From Tubiluchus corallicola (taxonomy: Eukaryota > Priapulida > Priapulimorpha > Priapulimorphida > Tubiluchidae), in assembly GCA_030141605.1 (NCBI GenBank), contig JAQGDQ010001157.1, positions 1-58,933 of the forward strand: a stretch of DNA of 58,933 bases, in the 5' to 3' direction. Positions 1 through 11,660 of the stretch are shown here, piece after piece. The notes under the pieces were generated by a model. The model was not told the origin of the DNA. It worked only from the letters and a program-made list of their open reading frames with translations, and made no database searches. How positions within the stretch are numbered: position 1 is the first letter of the stretch; the number at the start of each line of letters is the position of its first letter. The position numbers and the translations under genes were made by a program.

Positions 1-476
1 ATTTTGTAAAGTTTGAAAAAGTAATCAGAGCATTCGTAGCGAACACGTCACTAACTAAATAAAATTTAAAATTACTGTATATTGTCAATAAGATTAAAAA
101 TATGTTTTTGGTTACTGAGTGGTGCTCCCTGGAGAGTGAGTCAGCGACAATTTTAAATAATTAATAATTTTCTTTTCTAGTTACGTAAGTCTTTCTAGTA
201 GGTAAGCGAAAATCTAAGTAATATAGATTTGCACGGAAAGTCTTTTGAGATTTAATTTAACATTGCTTTTTCTTCCCTTGATTTACATTTGGTGTATGAC
301 GTCATGTAATGGAGAGTTCGGAACAGTATTGCGGGAGATTTAAAATGAGAACAAACTAAAATTCCTTTCAGTGCGAGTAAGATATACGCATAAAATTGCT
401 GTAAACTAATGTAATTTTTCAAGGCGATTTTTCTGAAACCTTCTTCAGGTACCCCTTTTCTTGTCCTTTAAAGGAG
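1..476. repeat. Left arm of a long, diverged inverted repeat
   Basis: This stretch reads as the reverse complement of 11661-12137 with scattered substitutions and small indels. Shared landmarks include the AAGGCGATTTTTCTGAAACC segment near 421-440, the TGACGTCATGTAAT segment near 297-311 and the GCATTCGTAGC segment near 30-40. It is either one end of a mobile element or an old element copy. No coding potential seen. The window edge cuts it. Confidence 0.7.
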
Positions 477-2590
477 AACCGGACGATTGATTAGACTCAA
501 TCTGATTTTAATTTACTGTAAAAAGTTACCATAAAAGTTACCAATTGTTTCTTATATTTGAATAATTAGCTTAGAAAGTTAATTGACAGCAACCGAACAC
601 AGCTATTGCTTACGTCAGAAACTAACCACAGTTTGTACAAGGGCACTTGCACGTCAAGCACGTTTGCGTAAGTGTTACTGCTTAAACGCGTGATGTCATA
701 AAATGGGCTTTACATCATATGACATCAGAAACCAACAGTCATGATCATGGTTATCACGGTACCGCTTTCTATTTGTCGGCCGCGCGCATATGATAAAAAG
801 GCGCCGCTGCCAGTCTTAGTAGATTCACTGAGCTGCGCGCAGCTTTGAAAGTTTAACAAAATTTGAGTATCCGAGGTAATTATTATTTAATCATAGCTTT
901 GATTTAAAATAAGCTATTGTAGCTCTCAAAATTTTAGAGCATTCTTTATTCTGAACTAATGTTTACACAACCATCCGGTTTTCCTTTAAAGGGGAAAACC
1001 ATCTACTATCGCAGTTTCCGTTATGACAAATTTGCTAGGCGTGCCGTGTACTTTATAAGGTATAATTTCAACTTGGTCTTTAAATAATAATATAGGCAGT
1101 AAGCATTAAATGATTTAGAGGAGCACAATTGTGGATGATGATAAGTCTTTATTAGCCTCTTTTTGCAGGCAAAAATTTCTGTACAAAAATTATACAATTT
1201 TACATAGACACTAGAGCGAATTCTACAAAAATATCACATTTACGGATTCTGTAATTAACTTTTTTAATTTGTGCGTATAACATTATTTACAGTGGTGTTA
1301 AACAAGAAGAATTGAAGTGCGTGCTAAAATCAATGTTATTAATGCAGCAAGTTTCCTGTGAAGTAACATAAAAATGCAGATAAATTGATATACCAAATCA
1401 TTAAATTCCAATTCAATGTTTAAATCCACAAGAGTTACAATCAGTAATCTCAAGAACTGCACAAATTTAATCCCTATTTTACTAAAAATTACCAGAAAGA
1501 TCTTAAAATAAAACGTTCCTTTACAAAGTAGGTTAGTGCCGATATTAAATTTTCATTTTTGGTCCAATACACATTTAAGTTCTCATTTCCCAGTTCGTTT
1601 AGTAGTACATTTCGCCTGTTTGCGTCGACTCGGGGACATCGGTATATCAAATTTTCTGGATTCTAGGCTTCTATGCCACATTCACAAAGCTCATCTCAGG
1701 CAAATCCTATACGACTCATCAATTCATTAAAACTGTTTAAAATTCATTTAAAAGGAGCACAAGCCTATAATGTCTCCTCTGTCTTCATACTTGTACTCGT
1801 AAAACTGCATCATCAGTGTTGCTTACAGTTACTAGCATCTCTGTAAACATTGCTACTGAACTGACAGAATACGTGAGGCATTCCAAGGATTATCTGCAAG
1901 TAGACGAGAATAAATCCCAATTAATTAATCGTGGTCGCGTACATTAAAAATGAAAACATTGGATGTGGCAGCTCAAATTGTAAAGCAATGATAAATAAAT
2001 CAAATGTTAGCATAGTTAGTACAATTATAATTTTGCATAATGCAGCTCGGCACTGTTTCTAGGACACGTGTCTCATGTCTTTATTTCTCTACGCTACAAA
2101 ATCTGGGCAACGTGTCTTTTTCAAATACGTATAAATGTAAAATAATATTTTATTAATGCGAATGAGAACAGAAACATGGCGAAACTGACCTCTTTATAGA
2201 GTTACTTCGCAAGCGAGTAATTCAAATACCTCTTATAATTAATATATAGTGACAATGGTAGTCATTGAAATTATGTTTTATGAATGACTTACTACAGGCA
2301 GTAAACAGTTATAATAATGTGTAAATCAGTGACGTCACATTTCATGAAATTTAGTATTTAAAATTCAGCAATACTTGCAGAACGTTTTTGGAAAATAATC
2401 GTTTATTCTTTCTTTCTTTATTGTTTTCCCCTACGACACTGAATAACTGAAAAACCGTAATACCTAGAGTCACCAAACTTGTTTTAATTAACCTGTAACT
2501 AATTACCAGCAATTAGACTGATCAGTACATAAATATGTATTGCAATTGTTGTATTAACATAAACTGCTTATATTACCAATTAAAATATTT
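477..2590. other. AT-rich intergenic DNA, no gene recognised
   Basis: No exon-like open frame, RNA gene or clear terminal-repeat element was recognised. The block is AT-rich non-coding sequence with scattered stops in all frames. Confidence 0.5.
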
Positions 2591-2595
2591 CTGGT

Positions 2596-2970
2596 GTCGA
2601 GAACAAGACTAAACTCTGATGTCACGTCGAGAACAAGACTAAACTCTGATGTCACGTCGAGAACAAGGGATACCTAAACTCCGATGTCACGTCGAGAACA
2701 AGACTAAACTCTGATGTCACGTCGAGAACAAGACTAAACTCTGATGTCACGTCGAGAACAAGACTAAACTCTGATATCACGTCGAGAACATGACTAAACT
2801 CTGATATCGCGTCGAGAACAAGGGATACCTAAACTCCGATGTCACGTCGAGAACAAGACTAAACTCTGATATCGCGTCGAGAACAAGACTAAACTCTGAT
2901 GTCGCGTCGAGAACAAGACTAAACTCTGATGTCAGGTCGAGAACAAGACTAAACTCTGATATCACGTCGA
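2596..2970. repeat. 30-bp minisatellite
   Basis: About twelve head-to-tail units of GTCGAGAACAAGACTAAACT followed by CTGATGTCAC. Two units are longer (35 bp) with GGGATACC inserted, suggesting a higher-order pattern. A short GAT-type microsatellite follows at 2975-3030. The open minus-strand frame across it is only an effect of a unit length divisible by three. Confidence 0.9.
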
Positions 2971-3140
2971 CAACAACGATAATGATGATGATGATGATGA
3001 ACGGTGACGATGACGATGATAATGATGATTACACTTGTAGAATCATATTGTTATACACTCAGCTATTCAATATACAACGGTGAGGAGATGTAAGTTATTC
3101 TTAAATTTGTTGCTAACGTGGACAATACCACAAGAGGCAC

Positions 3141-3345
3141 TGAAGAGCCCTAAGGGATTTGAAAAAAATATTCTAACAAATACATACACTGTAACAGTTA
3201 GGCTTATTCGAGCGACCTATTTGAATTATCATTTATCAGGAGCATTACAACTTAGGTCTCTCTCTGAACGTTATATAGATACTATTACTTTTATATAGAG
3301 AATAAATTTGGTAAGTGAGCTAAATATAATAAATGTTGAGATCAT
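3141..3345. repeat. Direct repeat, copy 1 (about 200 bp)
   Basis: This matches 4034-4203 in the same orientation, sharing the TAAGGGATTTGAAAAA, GTTAGGCTTATTCGAGCGAC and CTGAACGTTATATAGATACT segments. The two copies bracket a retroelement fragment. It may be a local duplication or two copies of an unknown repeat. Confidence 0.7.
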
Positions 3346-3510
3346 GCAGCCTTCACGCCTGAAACACGTTATACCTAGTAAAGTATTCATTGATAATGCT
3401 GTATTGTATTCAGGAGAAATATCTTGGCCATGTAATATGTACTAATCTAACCGACAACTGTGACATTCAAAACCAGACTAGTCTATTTTATATACGGATT
3501 AACTTTTTAA

Positions 3511-4006
3511 TCTTCTTCTTCCCAGCTTTTCCCTATTCGGGGTCGCCGTTGTGAATGAGTCTTTTCCACGCATTCCTGTTGTTGACCATCTCTTCATTTA
3601 TGTCTTCCCTTCCCACATGATCTTCACCGACTCTTCTTTTCAGGTGTCCATACCATCGCAATCTTGCGAGGCTTCCACTACTTTTACTGTTCCTCTGATA
3701 TTATTATTTCTAATTCTATCTCTTCTTGTTATTCCCACCATCCATCTCAACATCCTCATCTCCACCACACCCATTTTTTTCTCTTCGGTCTTCTTTAGAG
3801 AAGCTGCTTCCAGCCCATAGATTAGAGCGGGTCTGACCACTTCTTTGTGGACTTTCCCTTTAAGTCTCACCGACTCATTCATAGAAGGTTTTGGCGCAGT
3901 TTTTACACGCGGATGTCCTTCCTGACCCTAACCCTCCCTATTTATCCGGGCTTGGGACCGGCACTGAGTTGGGCTGGCTTGCCCCTCCCCCCTGTGACTA
4001 GGTTCT
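3511..4006 (-). mobile_element. Short non-LTR retroelement (reverse-transcriptase C-terminal fragment), copy A
   Basis: On the minus strand the middle (about 3640-3880) encodes the C-terminal end of a LINE-type reverse transcriptase, with motifs such as VVRPALIYGLEAASLKKTEE and MRMLRWMVGITRRD. The element starts with AACCTAGTCAC and ends in a GAA-rich tail. It is flanked by a perfect 14-bp target duplication, GATTAACTTTTTAA, at 3497-3510 and 4007-4020. Three other copies in the window (near 27.6, 40.4 and 52.0 kb) share both ends, so this is a defined short family rather than a random 5' truncation. Confidence 0.85.
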
Positions 4007-4033
4007 GATTAACTTTTTAATAAGAACTGAAAA

Positions 4034-4203
4034 TCACTAAGGGATTTGAAAAAATATTCTAACAGATACATACACAGTAACAGTTAGGCTTATTCGAGCG
4101 ACCCATTGCAACTTACATCCCTGTCTGAACGTTATATAGATACTATTACCTTGAACTAAGAATAAATTTGGTGAGGTAAATATAATAAATGTTGAGATTA
4201 TGA
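4034..4203. repeat. Direct repeat, copy 2
   Basis: Partner of 3141-3345, slightly shorter because about 30 bp in the middle are missing. Same orientation. Confidence 0.7.
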
Positions 4204-4723
4204 ATCTAACGAAAGCTGACAGATGTTTAACTCATAAACAGTCGGTAATCTAAAATAATCTTGTACTGTATCTCCAGCAATACGATAGCCGATGTTCATA
4301 AACATGCTAAATTCCATTCACTTTTAAATCCATATTATGATAAAATTGATCCGCCAGCAATTTATTAATCCTTTCTTTCAAATCGGCTGATGAGACTTTC
4401 TCTAAAGCAGTCGAGTAGCTCGTGACAAACGCCCCTTAAACAGTCTGTCCATTTCAATGGGAGATGAAACGCCACTCAACAAGTTCCGAGATTAATTTCC
4501 GTAACGTTTCGGATTTCCATTTACAGAACGATCAGTCTACTTCATTGGAATGCTTTAAGCTAAGACGTCGTACACAGCAGATAGCATTTAGCCAATTGCC
4601 GTTAGCACAATGCCAGTTGTCCAACATGAGGAATCCAGTATTACAAATCTATACTTTTAATTAGTTAAAACGCAAGATATAGTTTTGCAATATAAGAGTG
4701 ATACTTCTGTTGCAGAGCTCTTA

Positions 4724-5519
4724 TATAGGTTTTACACATCAAATGTAGACACGGGAAAGTTCAAATGTGACTTGGGTAAGTCAAATGTAGACATAGGAAT
4801 TTTGAATGTGTTTTGGTAACTCAAATGTGACTTAGGTAAGTCAAATGTAGATGTGGTACTTTGAATAAATCGGTAATTAACTGATCTAAGTGCAAATTAC
4901 AAAAAGATAAACCAAAGATAGTCATCACCTCTTTCATAACTTTGAAAAATGTGTTGTTTATCCTCAAACTAATTCTTTGATAAACTACAACGTCGGTAGA
5001 AAAGAATAAATTGGTTCCCACTTCCCAATGAACAGTGAATCACTAATTAGTTTTTTAAGTAATGCATTAGCACTGCATTAATGAATTAGTTTCTCTCAGG
5101 AAACATTGCTTATTTCAAGAATGTATTGTTTTTTCTAACAGTTCAAATGGTATGTAAAGTTTGCAGAATATTAGTGAACTATTAGTAGGCCCATAACGTT
5201 GTTATTTTAACTTAAGAGCAATTATTAAATTGAAATTAAAGAAGATTAAATTTAACATCCTTAAACTTTACCACCTATCCACATTTGAGATACCAATGTC
5301 ACATTTGACTTGACATGTGTCTACATTTGACTTACCAAAATACGCGTAAGATTTCTTGAAAACCATTGTTAACACGTTTGAACTACCTAAGTCTACATTT
5401 GAGTTACCAAGACACATTTGAATTACCTAAATCTACATTTGAGGTACCAAGACACATTTGAATTACCTAAATCTACATTTGAGTTAACGCAGGTCTACAT
5501 TTCACATGTAAAACCTATA
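4724..5519. mobile_element. MITE with mirrored subterminal CAAATGTAGAC motifs, copy 1
   Basis: The ends are TATAGGTTTTACA and TGTAAAACCTATA, consistent with a TA target site. The left part carries repeated TCAAATGTAGAC / TCAAATGTGAC words; the right part carries their reverse complement GTCTACATTTGA / GTCACATTTGA. No transposase frame is present, so it is non-autonomous. A second copy lies at 47379-47923. Superfamily not determined. Confidence 0.75.
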
Positions 5520-5975
5520 ATCAGCGGCTTAACATCTCAGGTAACTTTGAATGATACCTGGATGCGACTCAGAGGCAGGGCGTAAGTGAAGAACCACCCA
5601 TTTTGACAATTGCCTTCCCAATTACGCCATGTCTTGCAACTACTACACGATCAAATACGTACAAAATTGGCCAATATGAACAAAGTTTGTTGCTTGGATT
5701 GGCATGCATTGAAACGGATAACAAACAACCACGTTAACAGAGACGTATTAACAAATTTATTTTGGCGCCGTTTACTTCATTTTGTTTAATGATACTTAGA
5801 AATTTAACAAACTCAAGTTTTAATTGCTTTTGGTTGCGCCTGGTTTTAGTTATCCACAAAACTCATAAACGAGGCGTGTTTTTTTACTGATCAAAGTGTT
5901 TTTACTGGCTGTTCTTGCGATTTTCTATGAGCTCCCCCTGTGGGATCCGTTCATGTTCCCACACGTCACATGCCC
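5520..5975. other. Intergenic, nothing recognised
   Basis: Unique-looking sequence between two non-autonomous elements. No exon, RNA gene or repeat structure was recognised. Confidence 0.4.
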
Positions 5976-6111
5976 CAATCTCTTCCTAGTTTATTGCTGT
6001 TGGTCATCAATGCAACATTTGGAGATCTAGGGATTAGCTTAACCAGGCCTAAGGATATAAATGGTTTCGTGCATAATGCTACTCCTACTACAGGTTATCC
6101 GTATCACAGGT

Positions 6112-6189
<78 letters not shown>

Positions 6190-6214
6190 TAGAGGGAAAC
6201 AGAGAGAGAGAGAA

Positions 6215-6301
<87 letters not shown>

Positions 6302-6615
6302 ATACGCTTGACTATAATATTACTAGCTAGATTACAGGTAACCAAAGTAGCGATAAATTTAATGCCGTGATTATGTCATTTGTTCAACTACAGCGCCCTC
6401 TGTTGCTGCTTTTGTTAATTCTTTTTCTGTTGCATGCAGTCCCTAGTTATCACAACGGACAACCGTGCCAGTAGGAGGAGCATTACACACGAAGCCATTT
6501 ATATCATTAGGGCTTATGCGCGAAGCCATTTATATCCTTAGGCCTTGCTAAGCTAATCCCTAGATCTCCAAATGTTGCATTGATGACCAACAGCAATAAA
6601 CTAGGAAGAGATTAA
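5976..6615. mobile_element. Foldback element with a GA-repeat core
   Basis: The left arm (about 5976-6109) and right arm (about 6456-6615) are reverse complements over roughly 130 bp. Both contain AATCTCTTCCTAG, GCAACATTTGGAGATCTAGG and GGATATAAATGG. The right arm has an extra internal duplication of about 30 bp around CGAAGCCATTTATATC. The loop contains a GA microsatellite. No coding frame. Probably a foldback-type or MITE relic. Confidence 0.7.
6113..6298. repeat. GA dinucleotide microsatellite
   Basis: Nearly pure (GA)n with a few AAA, GAT and GGG interruptions around 6178-6225. The Arg-Glu and Ser-Leu open frames across it are repeat artefacts. Confidence 0.95.
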
Positions 6616-7077
6616 AGTGGCAGATTACTACAGATTTATTAAACTGATGCGCATCATCCGGCATAGAAACCCCTCGCGTGACACGAGAGATTATATAAAT
6701 GTTGTAGAAGAGGCACTCACCAATTAGGGCTAATAGCTATCCCTCAAACGCGTGCCATTCAAAGCAGATGACAGACTTTCTCTTCGTGTAACACAGTAGC
6801 GCATACACTGGTCACACGCAATACAATCTTTCCGTGAAGCCGCGCGTACAATCAATGGCTTCAGCACTGCGGTAACATCAGCGAGATGAGCGCTTCGATA
6901 ATTGCAAAGCACAAACTAACTACTGCGTCTTCTGCGTGACGTAGCTAGGGCATTTGGGGAGAACCTGCATGGCTTCATTCATCCATAAACTCATTACGTC
7001 CGCGCATGCGCAAAAATGCTACGTAAACAGTAGTACGTTGGTAACGATTAAAAACTATTTATATTTGTGTTTATATT
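6616..7077. other. Intergenic, no gene recognised
   Basis: Moderately GC-rich in 6750-7020 but without exon-like frames supported by splice signals or by a recognisable protein. Confidence 0.4.
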
Positions 7078-7850
7078 TATATTTGTAGTTATAGTTATAG
7101 TTACAGTTATAGTTATATATAGTTGTAGTTGTAGTTGTAGCTGTAGTCGTAGTCGTAGTTGTAGCTGTAGTCGTAGTAGAGTTGTAGCTGTAGTCGTAGT
7201 CGTAGTTGTAGCTGTAGTCGTAGTAGAGTTGTAGCTGTAGTCGTAGTCGTAGTCATAGCCATAGTCACAGTCGTAGTCGTAGTTGTAGTTATAGGTAACG
7301 TTTAGTTATAGTTAGAGTTATAGTTATAGTTATAGTTATAGTTATAGTTATAGTTATAGTTATAGTTATAGTTATAGTTATAGTTATAGTTATAGTTATA
7401 GTTATAGTTATAGTTATAGTTATAGTTATAGTTATAGTTATAGTTATAGTTATAGTTATAGTTATAGTTATAGTTATGCTTATAGTTATAAGTTATAGTT
7501 ATAGTTATAGTTATGCTTATAGTTATAATTATAGTTATAGTTATAGTTATAGTTATAGTTATAGTTATAGTTATAGTTATAGTTATAGTTATAGTTATAG
7601 TTATAGTTATAGTTATAGTTATAGTTATAGTTATAGTTATAGTTATAGTTATAGTTATAGCTATAGCTATAGTTATAGTTATAGTTGTAGTTACAGTTAA
7701 CATTAACATTATAGTTATGGTTTCGGTTATAGTTATAGTTAACGTTACAGTTGTAGTTGTAGTTGTAATTATTGTTATTGTTATTGTTAACGTTATAGTT
7801 TTAGTTATAGTTATAGTTATAGTTGTAATTACAGTTACAGTTACAGTTAT
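7078..7850. repeat. Hexanucleotide (AGTTAT)n satellite with degenerate flanks
   Basis: The core at about 7310-7700 is nearly perfect AGTTAT/TATAGT. The 5' flank (7100-7300) is a related GTAGTC/GTAGTT/GTAGCT series and the 3' flank (7690-7850) is degenerate. The 6-bp period leaves several frames open, but none is a gene. Confidence 0.95.
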
Positions 7851-8032
7851 GACTACAAAAAATATAAATACATACATACATACCTAACACAATAAAACGT
7901 GCACTGTATTAGTTTTAATGTATGTATAATTAATGTAGGACTAACTTTGATGTATGTAAATTCAGTGAAACGAACATACCTACCATGTCATGCATTCAAA
8001 GTAAGATGCGGAACATGATTAAGTCAAACAAT

Positions 8033-8660
8033 GGGTGGAACACTGGGTGGAAAACTGGATGGAACATTGGGTGGAACGCTGGGTGGAACACTGGGTGGAA
8101 CACTGCATGGAACACTGGGTGGAACACTGAATGGAACACTGGGTGGAACACTGGGTGGAAAACTGGATGGAACATTGGGTGGAACGCTGGATGGAACACT
8201 GGGTGGAACACTGAATGGAACACTGGGTGGAACACTGGGTGGAACACTGGGTGGAAAACTGGAGGGAACACTGGGTGGAACACTGAATGGAACACTGGGT
8301 GGAACACTGGGTGGAAAACTGGATAGAACATTGGGTGGAACGCTGGATGGAACACTGGGTGGAAAACTGGATAGAACATTGGGTGGAACACTGAATGGAA
8401 CACTGGGTGGAACGCTGGATGGAACACTGGGTGGAACGCTGGGTGGAAAACTGAATGGAACGCTGGGTGGAACACGGGATGGAACACTGGGTGGAACACT
8501 GAATGGAACACTGGGTGGAAAACTGAATGGAACATTGGGTGGAACGCTGGATGGAACACTGGGTGGAACGCTGGATGGAACACTGGGTGGAACGCTGGAT
8601 GGAACACTGAGAGGAACACTGGATGGAACACTTGGTGGAACACTAGATTGAACACTGGTT
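8033..8660. repeat. 12-bp minisatellite array 1 (GGAACACTGGGT)
   Basis: About 50 units of GGAACACTGGGT and variants (AAACTGGAT, ACACTGAAT, ACGCTGGAT). The unit length is a multiple of three, so several frames on both strands stay open for more than 200 codons. They encode only low-complexity GTLGG-, FHPV- or VPPS-type repeats and are not considered genes. Confidence 0.95.
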
Positions 8661-8777
8661 CGAACACTACCCGGTGGTGGAGTTGATTTATTGAATACTG
8701 AACCACCGTTCTTTAGACTTATTATCAATTTTCTTTTCCAAATTCTAACGATCTGACAAAGTTAACAAAATGTTGCG
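8655..8777. repeat. Duplicated flank of the 12-bp minisatellite, copy 1
   Basis: The sequence containing GTTCGAACACTACCCGGTGG and CTTTAGACTTATTATCAATT is repeated nearly exactly at 9779-9903 in the same position next to a second minisatellite. Array plus flank were therefore duplicated as a unit. Confidence 0.85.
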
Positions 8778-8826
8778 CCATGTCATTCGACAATCTACTA
8801 TTATTGCATTTGACCTGCTACATATA

Positions 8827-9161
8827 CAGGGTGGACACAAAAAATAAGCCCTTTTTAAAATGCCACATAGAGACGACAATTTTTATCAAATTTGTCGTGA
8901 AGTGTTGGGAAAATATATTTGAGCAGTTTTCATAATGTAAGCAAAAAAATAAAGGATAAATTAATTTTTTTTGTTTCTTCAGAAAATTTGATTTTGTTTA
9001 CAGCCCGTCAAAATCACCAATTTTTGCATTGCTTACCTAGAACTTTATATCATTCATAATGTATTCATCTATTTTCATACCAAAAAATTTTATTCGAGTA
9101 CGAAGTGTAATAATTTTTTAAAGAATTTGTTAAAAGGGCTTACTTTTTTGTGTCCACCCGG
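8827..9161. mobile_element. Mariner/Tc1-like MITE
   Basis: A 335-bp element with terminal inverted repeats CAGGGTGGACACAAAAAA and its complement ending GTGTCCACCCG. It is flanked by TA on both sides (8825-8826 and 9162-9163), as expected for mariner/Tc1 insertion. The interior is AT-rich and has no transposase frame. Confidence 0.8.
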
Positions 9162-9485
9162 TATATATACACTGGCCTGTAATGTCAGAGTCTATCGTAC
9201 TTCTTGCTTATTTATACTGACGATCCTTTAACAAACGCATGAATAATATACTGATCGTAATTTAGGCCTCCCTTGAGCATACATATAATGAGAATGGCAG
9301 ATACCCATAATGGCCATGATAATAGTAAGGCGAGTATTATTACGAACGACTAGTAATTCCCCATCGGTTAATAACTGCCACTAGATGAAATAGATTGAGT
9401 AACAGATACTGAATTGAACTTTGCTGCTGCATTCGTGGTCTCGTACATAATCATGACCATAATTTGACAGGTCAGAATGGCAGAA
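9162..9485. other. Intergenic, nothing recognised
   Basis: Unique-looking sequence with no supported gene or repeat. Confidence 0.4.
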
Positions 9486-9492
9486 TTATACA

Positions 9493-9785
9493 TGGTGGAA
9501 CAATGGGTGGAACACTAGATCGAACACTTGGTTGAAAACTGGATGGAACACTAGGTGGAACACTGTGTGGAACACGGGATGGAACACTGAGTGGAACGCT
9601 GGATGGAACACTGGATAGAACACTGAATGGAACACTGGGTGGAACACTAGATCGAACACTGGGTTGAAAACTGGATGGAACGCTGGGTGGAACGCTGGAT
9701 GGAACACTGGGTGGAACACTGTGTAGAACACGGGATGGAACCCTGGATGGAACACTGGGTGGAACACTAGATCGAACACTGGTTC
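9493..9785. repeat. 12-bp minisatellite array 2
   Basis: A shorter array of the same GGAACACTGGGT-type units as 8033-8660, with more GGAACACTAGATCG variants. It is followed at 9779-9903 by the duplicated flank. Confidence 0.95.
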
Positions 9786-9903
9786 GAACACTACCCAGTG
9801 GTGGAGTTGGTTTATTGAATACTGAACCACCGTTCTTTAGACTTATTATCAATTTTGTTTTCCCAATTCTAACGATCTGACAAAGTTAACAAAATGTTGC
9901 GCG
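9779..9903. repeat. Duplicated flank of the 12-bp minisatellite, copy 2
   Basis: Nearly identical to 8655-8777. Confidence 0.85.
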
Positions 9904-10216
9904 CCCCATTGAAGTGTTGCCATGTCGGATAAGCAAGAAAAAACTCACTGAAAAGCCACGAAGAACATCCTTGGAAGGTGGCAAGCTAGAGAAATAAGCC
10001 ACGTTGAAGTCACTGAAATAATATTATAGATGTGATGAAGACTCTACCTTCTGGGGCTCGAACCAGGGATCATGTCAAAATCGTCATGATCATTTGTTCG
10101 CTAGAGAGCTGCTTGACATTTCAGCCAGGAATTCCAGGATTGGCTGAGTTGTTTTCGGTGGAGTCTTTTGAAAATCCTCTTGAAGAGCAGCTCATCTTCA
10201 ATACCATAGCAATCTT

Positions 10217-10697
10217 CAGGGCCTATTTCAACTTAAGCGAGGCCCGGGGAAGTGGGGCGTGTGAGGCCCCCTCGGGGGGAGGGGGGTAGGCGAAGCGCCG
10301 GGTGGCGGGCGTCACCATGGTTGACACCCAAAAAATTTTTGAACTGCTAGAACGCCAGAGAAGCATTTTCAAAGAGAAAATATGGAGTTATACAGTTGTT
10401 AAAGGAAAGAACAATTAATACTCCAGACCTTAATACTTGTCAAATAGTCAAATCAAAAACAACATTTTTGCAATATGTAATACCGTACTCTCACTTCCGT
10501 ACAAGCCGGTGTTAGAAATTCCGAAATTGAAAACAGCTGAACATCGGCACCGCCGGCGCGCGTGCGGCAAGAGAGAGAGAGGGAGAGAAAGGCAGTGTGT
10601 TCTCATAAAGCAAAAAAATGTTACCTTGGCGCGAGGCCCCCTAGAGGATGAGGCCCCGGGGAAGTATCCCCACTTACCCCTCCTGAAATAGGGCCTG
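10217..10697. mobile_element. hAT-type MITE with CAGGGCCTATTTCA ends, copy 1
   Basis: The ends are CAGGGCCTATTTCA and its complement TGAAATAGGGCCTG. The GC-rich subterminal regions (GAGGCCCGGGGAAG type) are also mirrored. Flanking 8-mers GCAATCTT and ACAGTCTT match at six of eight positions, fitting an aged 8-bp hAT target duplication. A short purine (GAGAGA) tract lies inside. No transposase. A second copy is at 12672-13097. Confidence 0.75.
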
Positions 10698-11660
10698 ACA
10701 GTCTTCGCCTCTTCCCATTTGTTCTTCAGTTCTGTTGCAGTCTTTTTTTGAAAATTTTGCTTCGCTTAATACGGATAAAGTTTGCGTGTAACTCGCTTTG
10801 AAACCAGCAAATATAAAACAAAGAAATACAGAGCGAAATTAAACGTTTCTTCTGTTATATAATTGCCGAGTTCCTAATTAAAATCACTTTAATTAGCTCA
10901 ATAAAATACAAACAGTAAAACATACGCCTGGTAATATTAGAACTTCACTGTTAAAATAAATTAAGAGACTTTCAAAGGTGAAATTATTTCAAAATGTTTA
11001 CTTATGCAGAGTGAGGGGACTAGCTTATTGGTCATACTGTGTGCTTCGTAACCGAAGTTGAGAAACTAAATACCTGCTTAGTAAATAGATGGGTGATTTG
11101 AATACTTGTTCTCAGCTATTTCTTTCGCCATTTCTATTCTGGCTGTTGACGTCATGGAAAGATGAATATGTATTCACATCTGAACATGTTTTTTCCTGTT
11201 GGCTGCCGAGCCACCTACCAATATTAGCTTTGCAGGTAAATAAACACGGGTTTCGCACAAATATTCTTCCGCGTTTAATTTCAAAAATGAGGGTTGCTGA
11301 TGAGTGTTCTTCCCTTAATATTCTTACTACCGTATTTACTTTTTCTAAAATATTGTGTTCTAAAATGTGGGATTTTCAAAAGACCCCACCGAAAACTGCT
11401 CAGCAAATCCCCGAATTCGTGGCTAAAATGTCAAGCGCCCTCTAGCGAACAAATTTTGACATCCCTTGTTTCTACTTCTACTAAAAGTCATACTATGGGT
11501 CATTTCAAAACAACGTTAATTTTGTTCACTTTCACTCTTTAAATACGCTTTACTTACATATTTAGTTTTGATGCAAATAACTTGATAACATGTATAAAAA
11601 AACTTAGCTTATTTATACAGATGAAAATTATGTATATAGACGATAATTATCTACAATTAC
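10698..11660. other. Intergenic, no gene recognised
   Basis: An open frame of 118 codons at 11089-11445 has no recognisable domain and no supporting splice signals, so it is not called a gene. Confidence 0.4.

Noticed and set aside
7302-7887. 191-codon and 124-codon frames of alternating Ile/Thr/Val/Tyr
   Set aside because: Translation of an AGTTAT hexanucleotide satellite, not a protein.
7996-8728. Open frames of about 235 codons on both strands (FHPVFHPV and VPPSVPSS types)
   Set aside because: They lie wholly within a 12-bp tandem repeat, are present in several frames at once, and have no splice or start context.
10030-10120. Minus-strand B-box-like CTGGTTCGAGCCCC
   Set aside because: The A box and stems are not recognisable; at most a SINE scrap.
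11089-11445. 118-codon plus-strand frame
   Set aside because: No domain, repeat or splice support; length is compatible with chance in this window.
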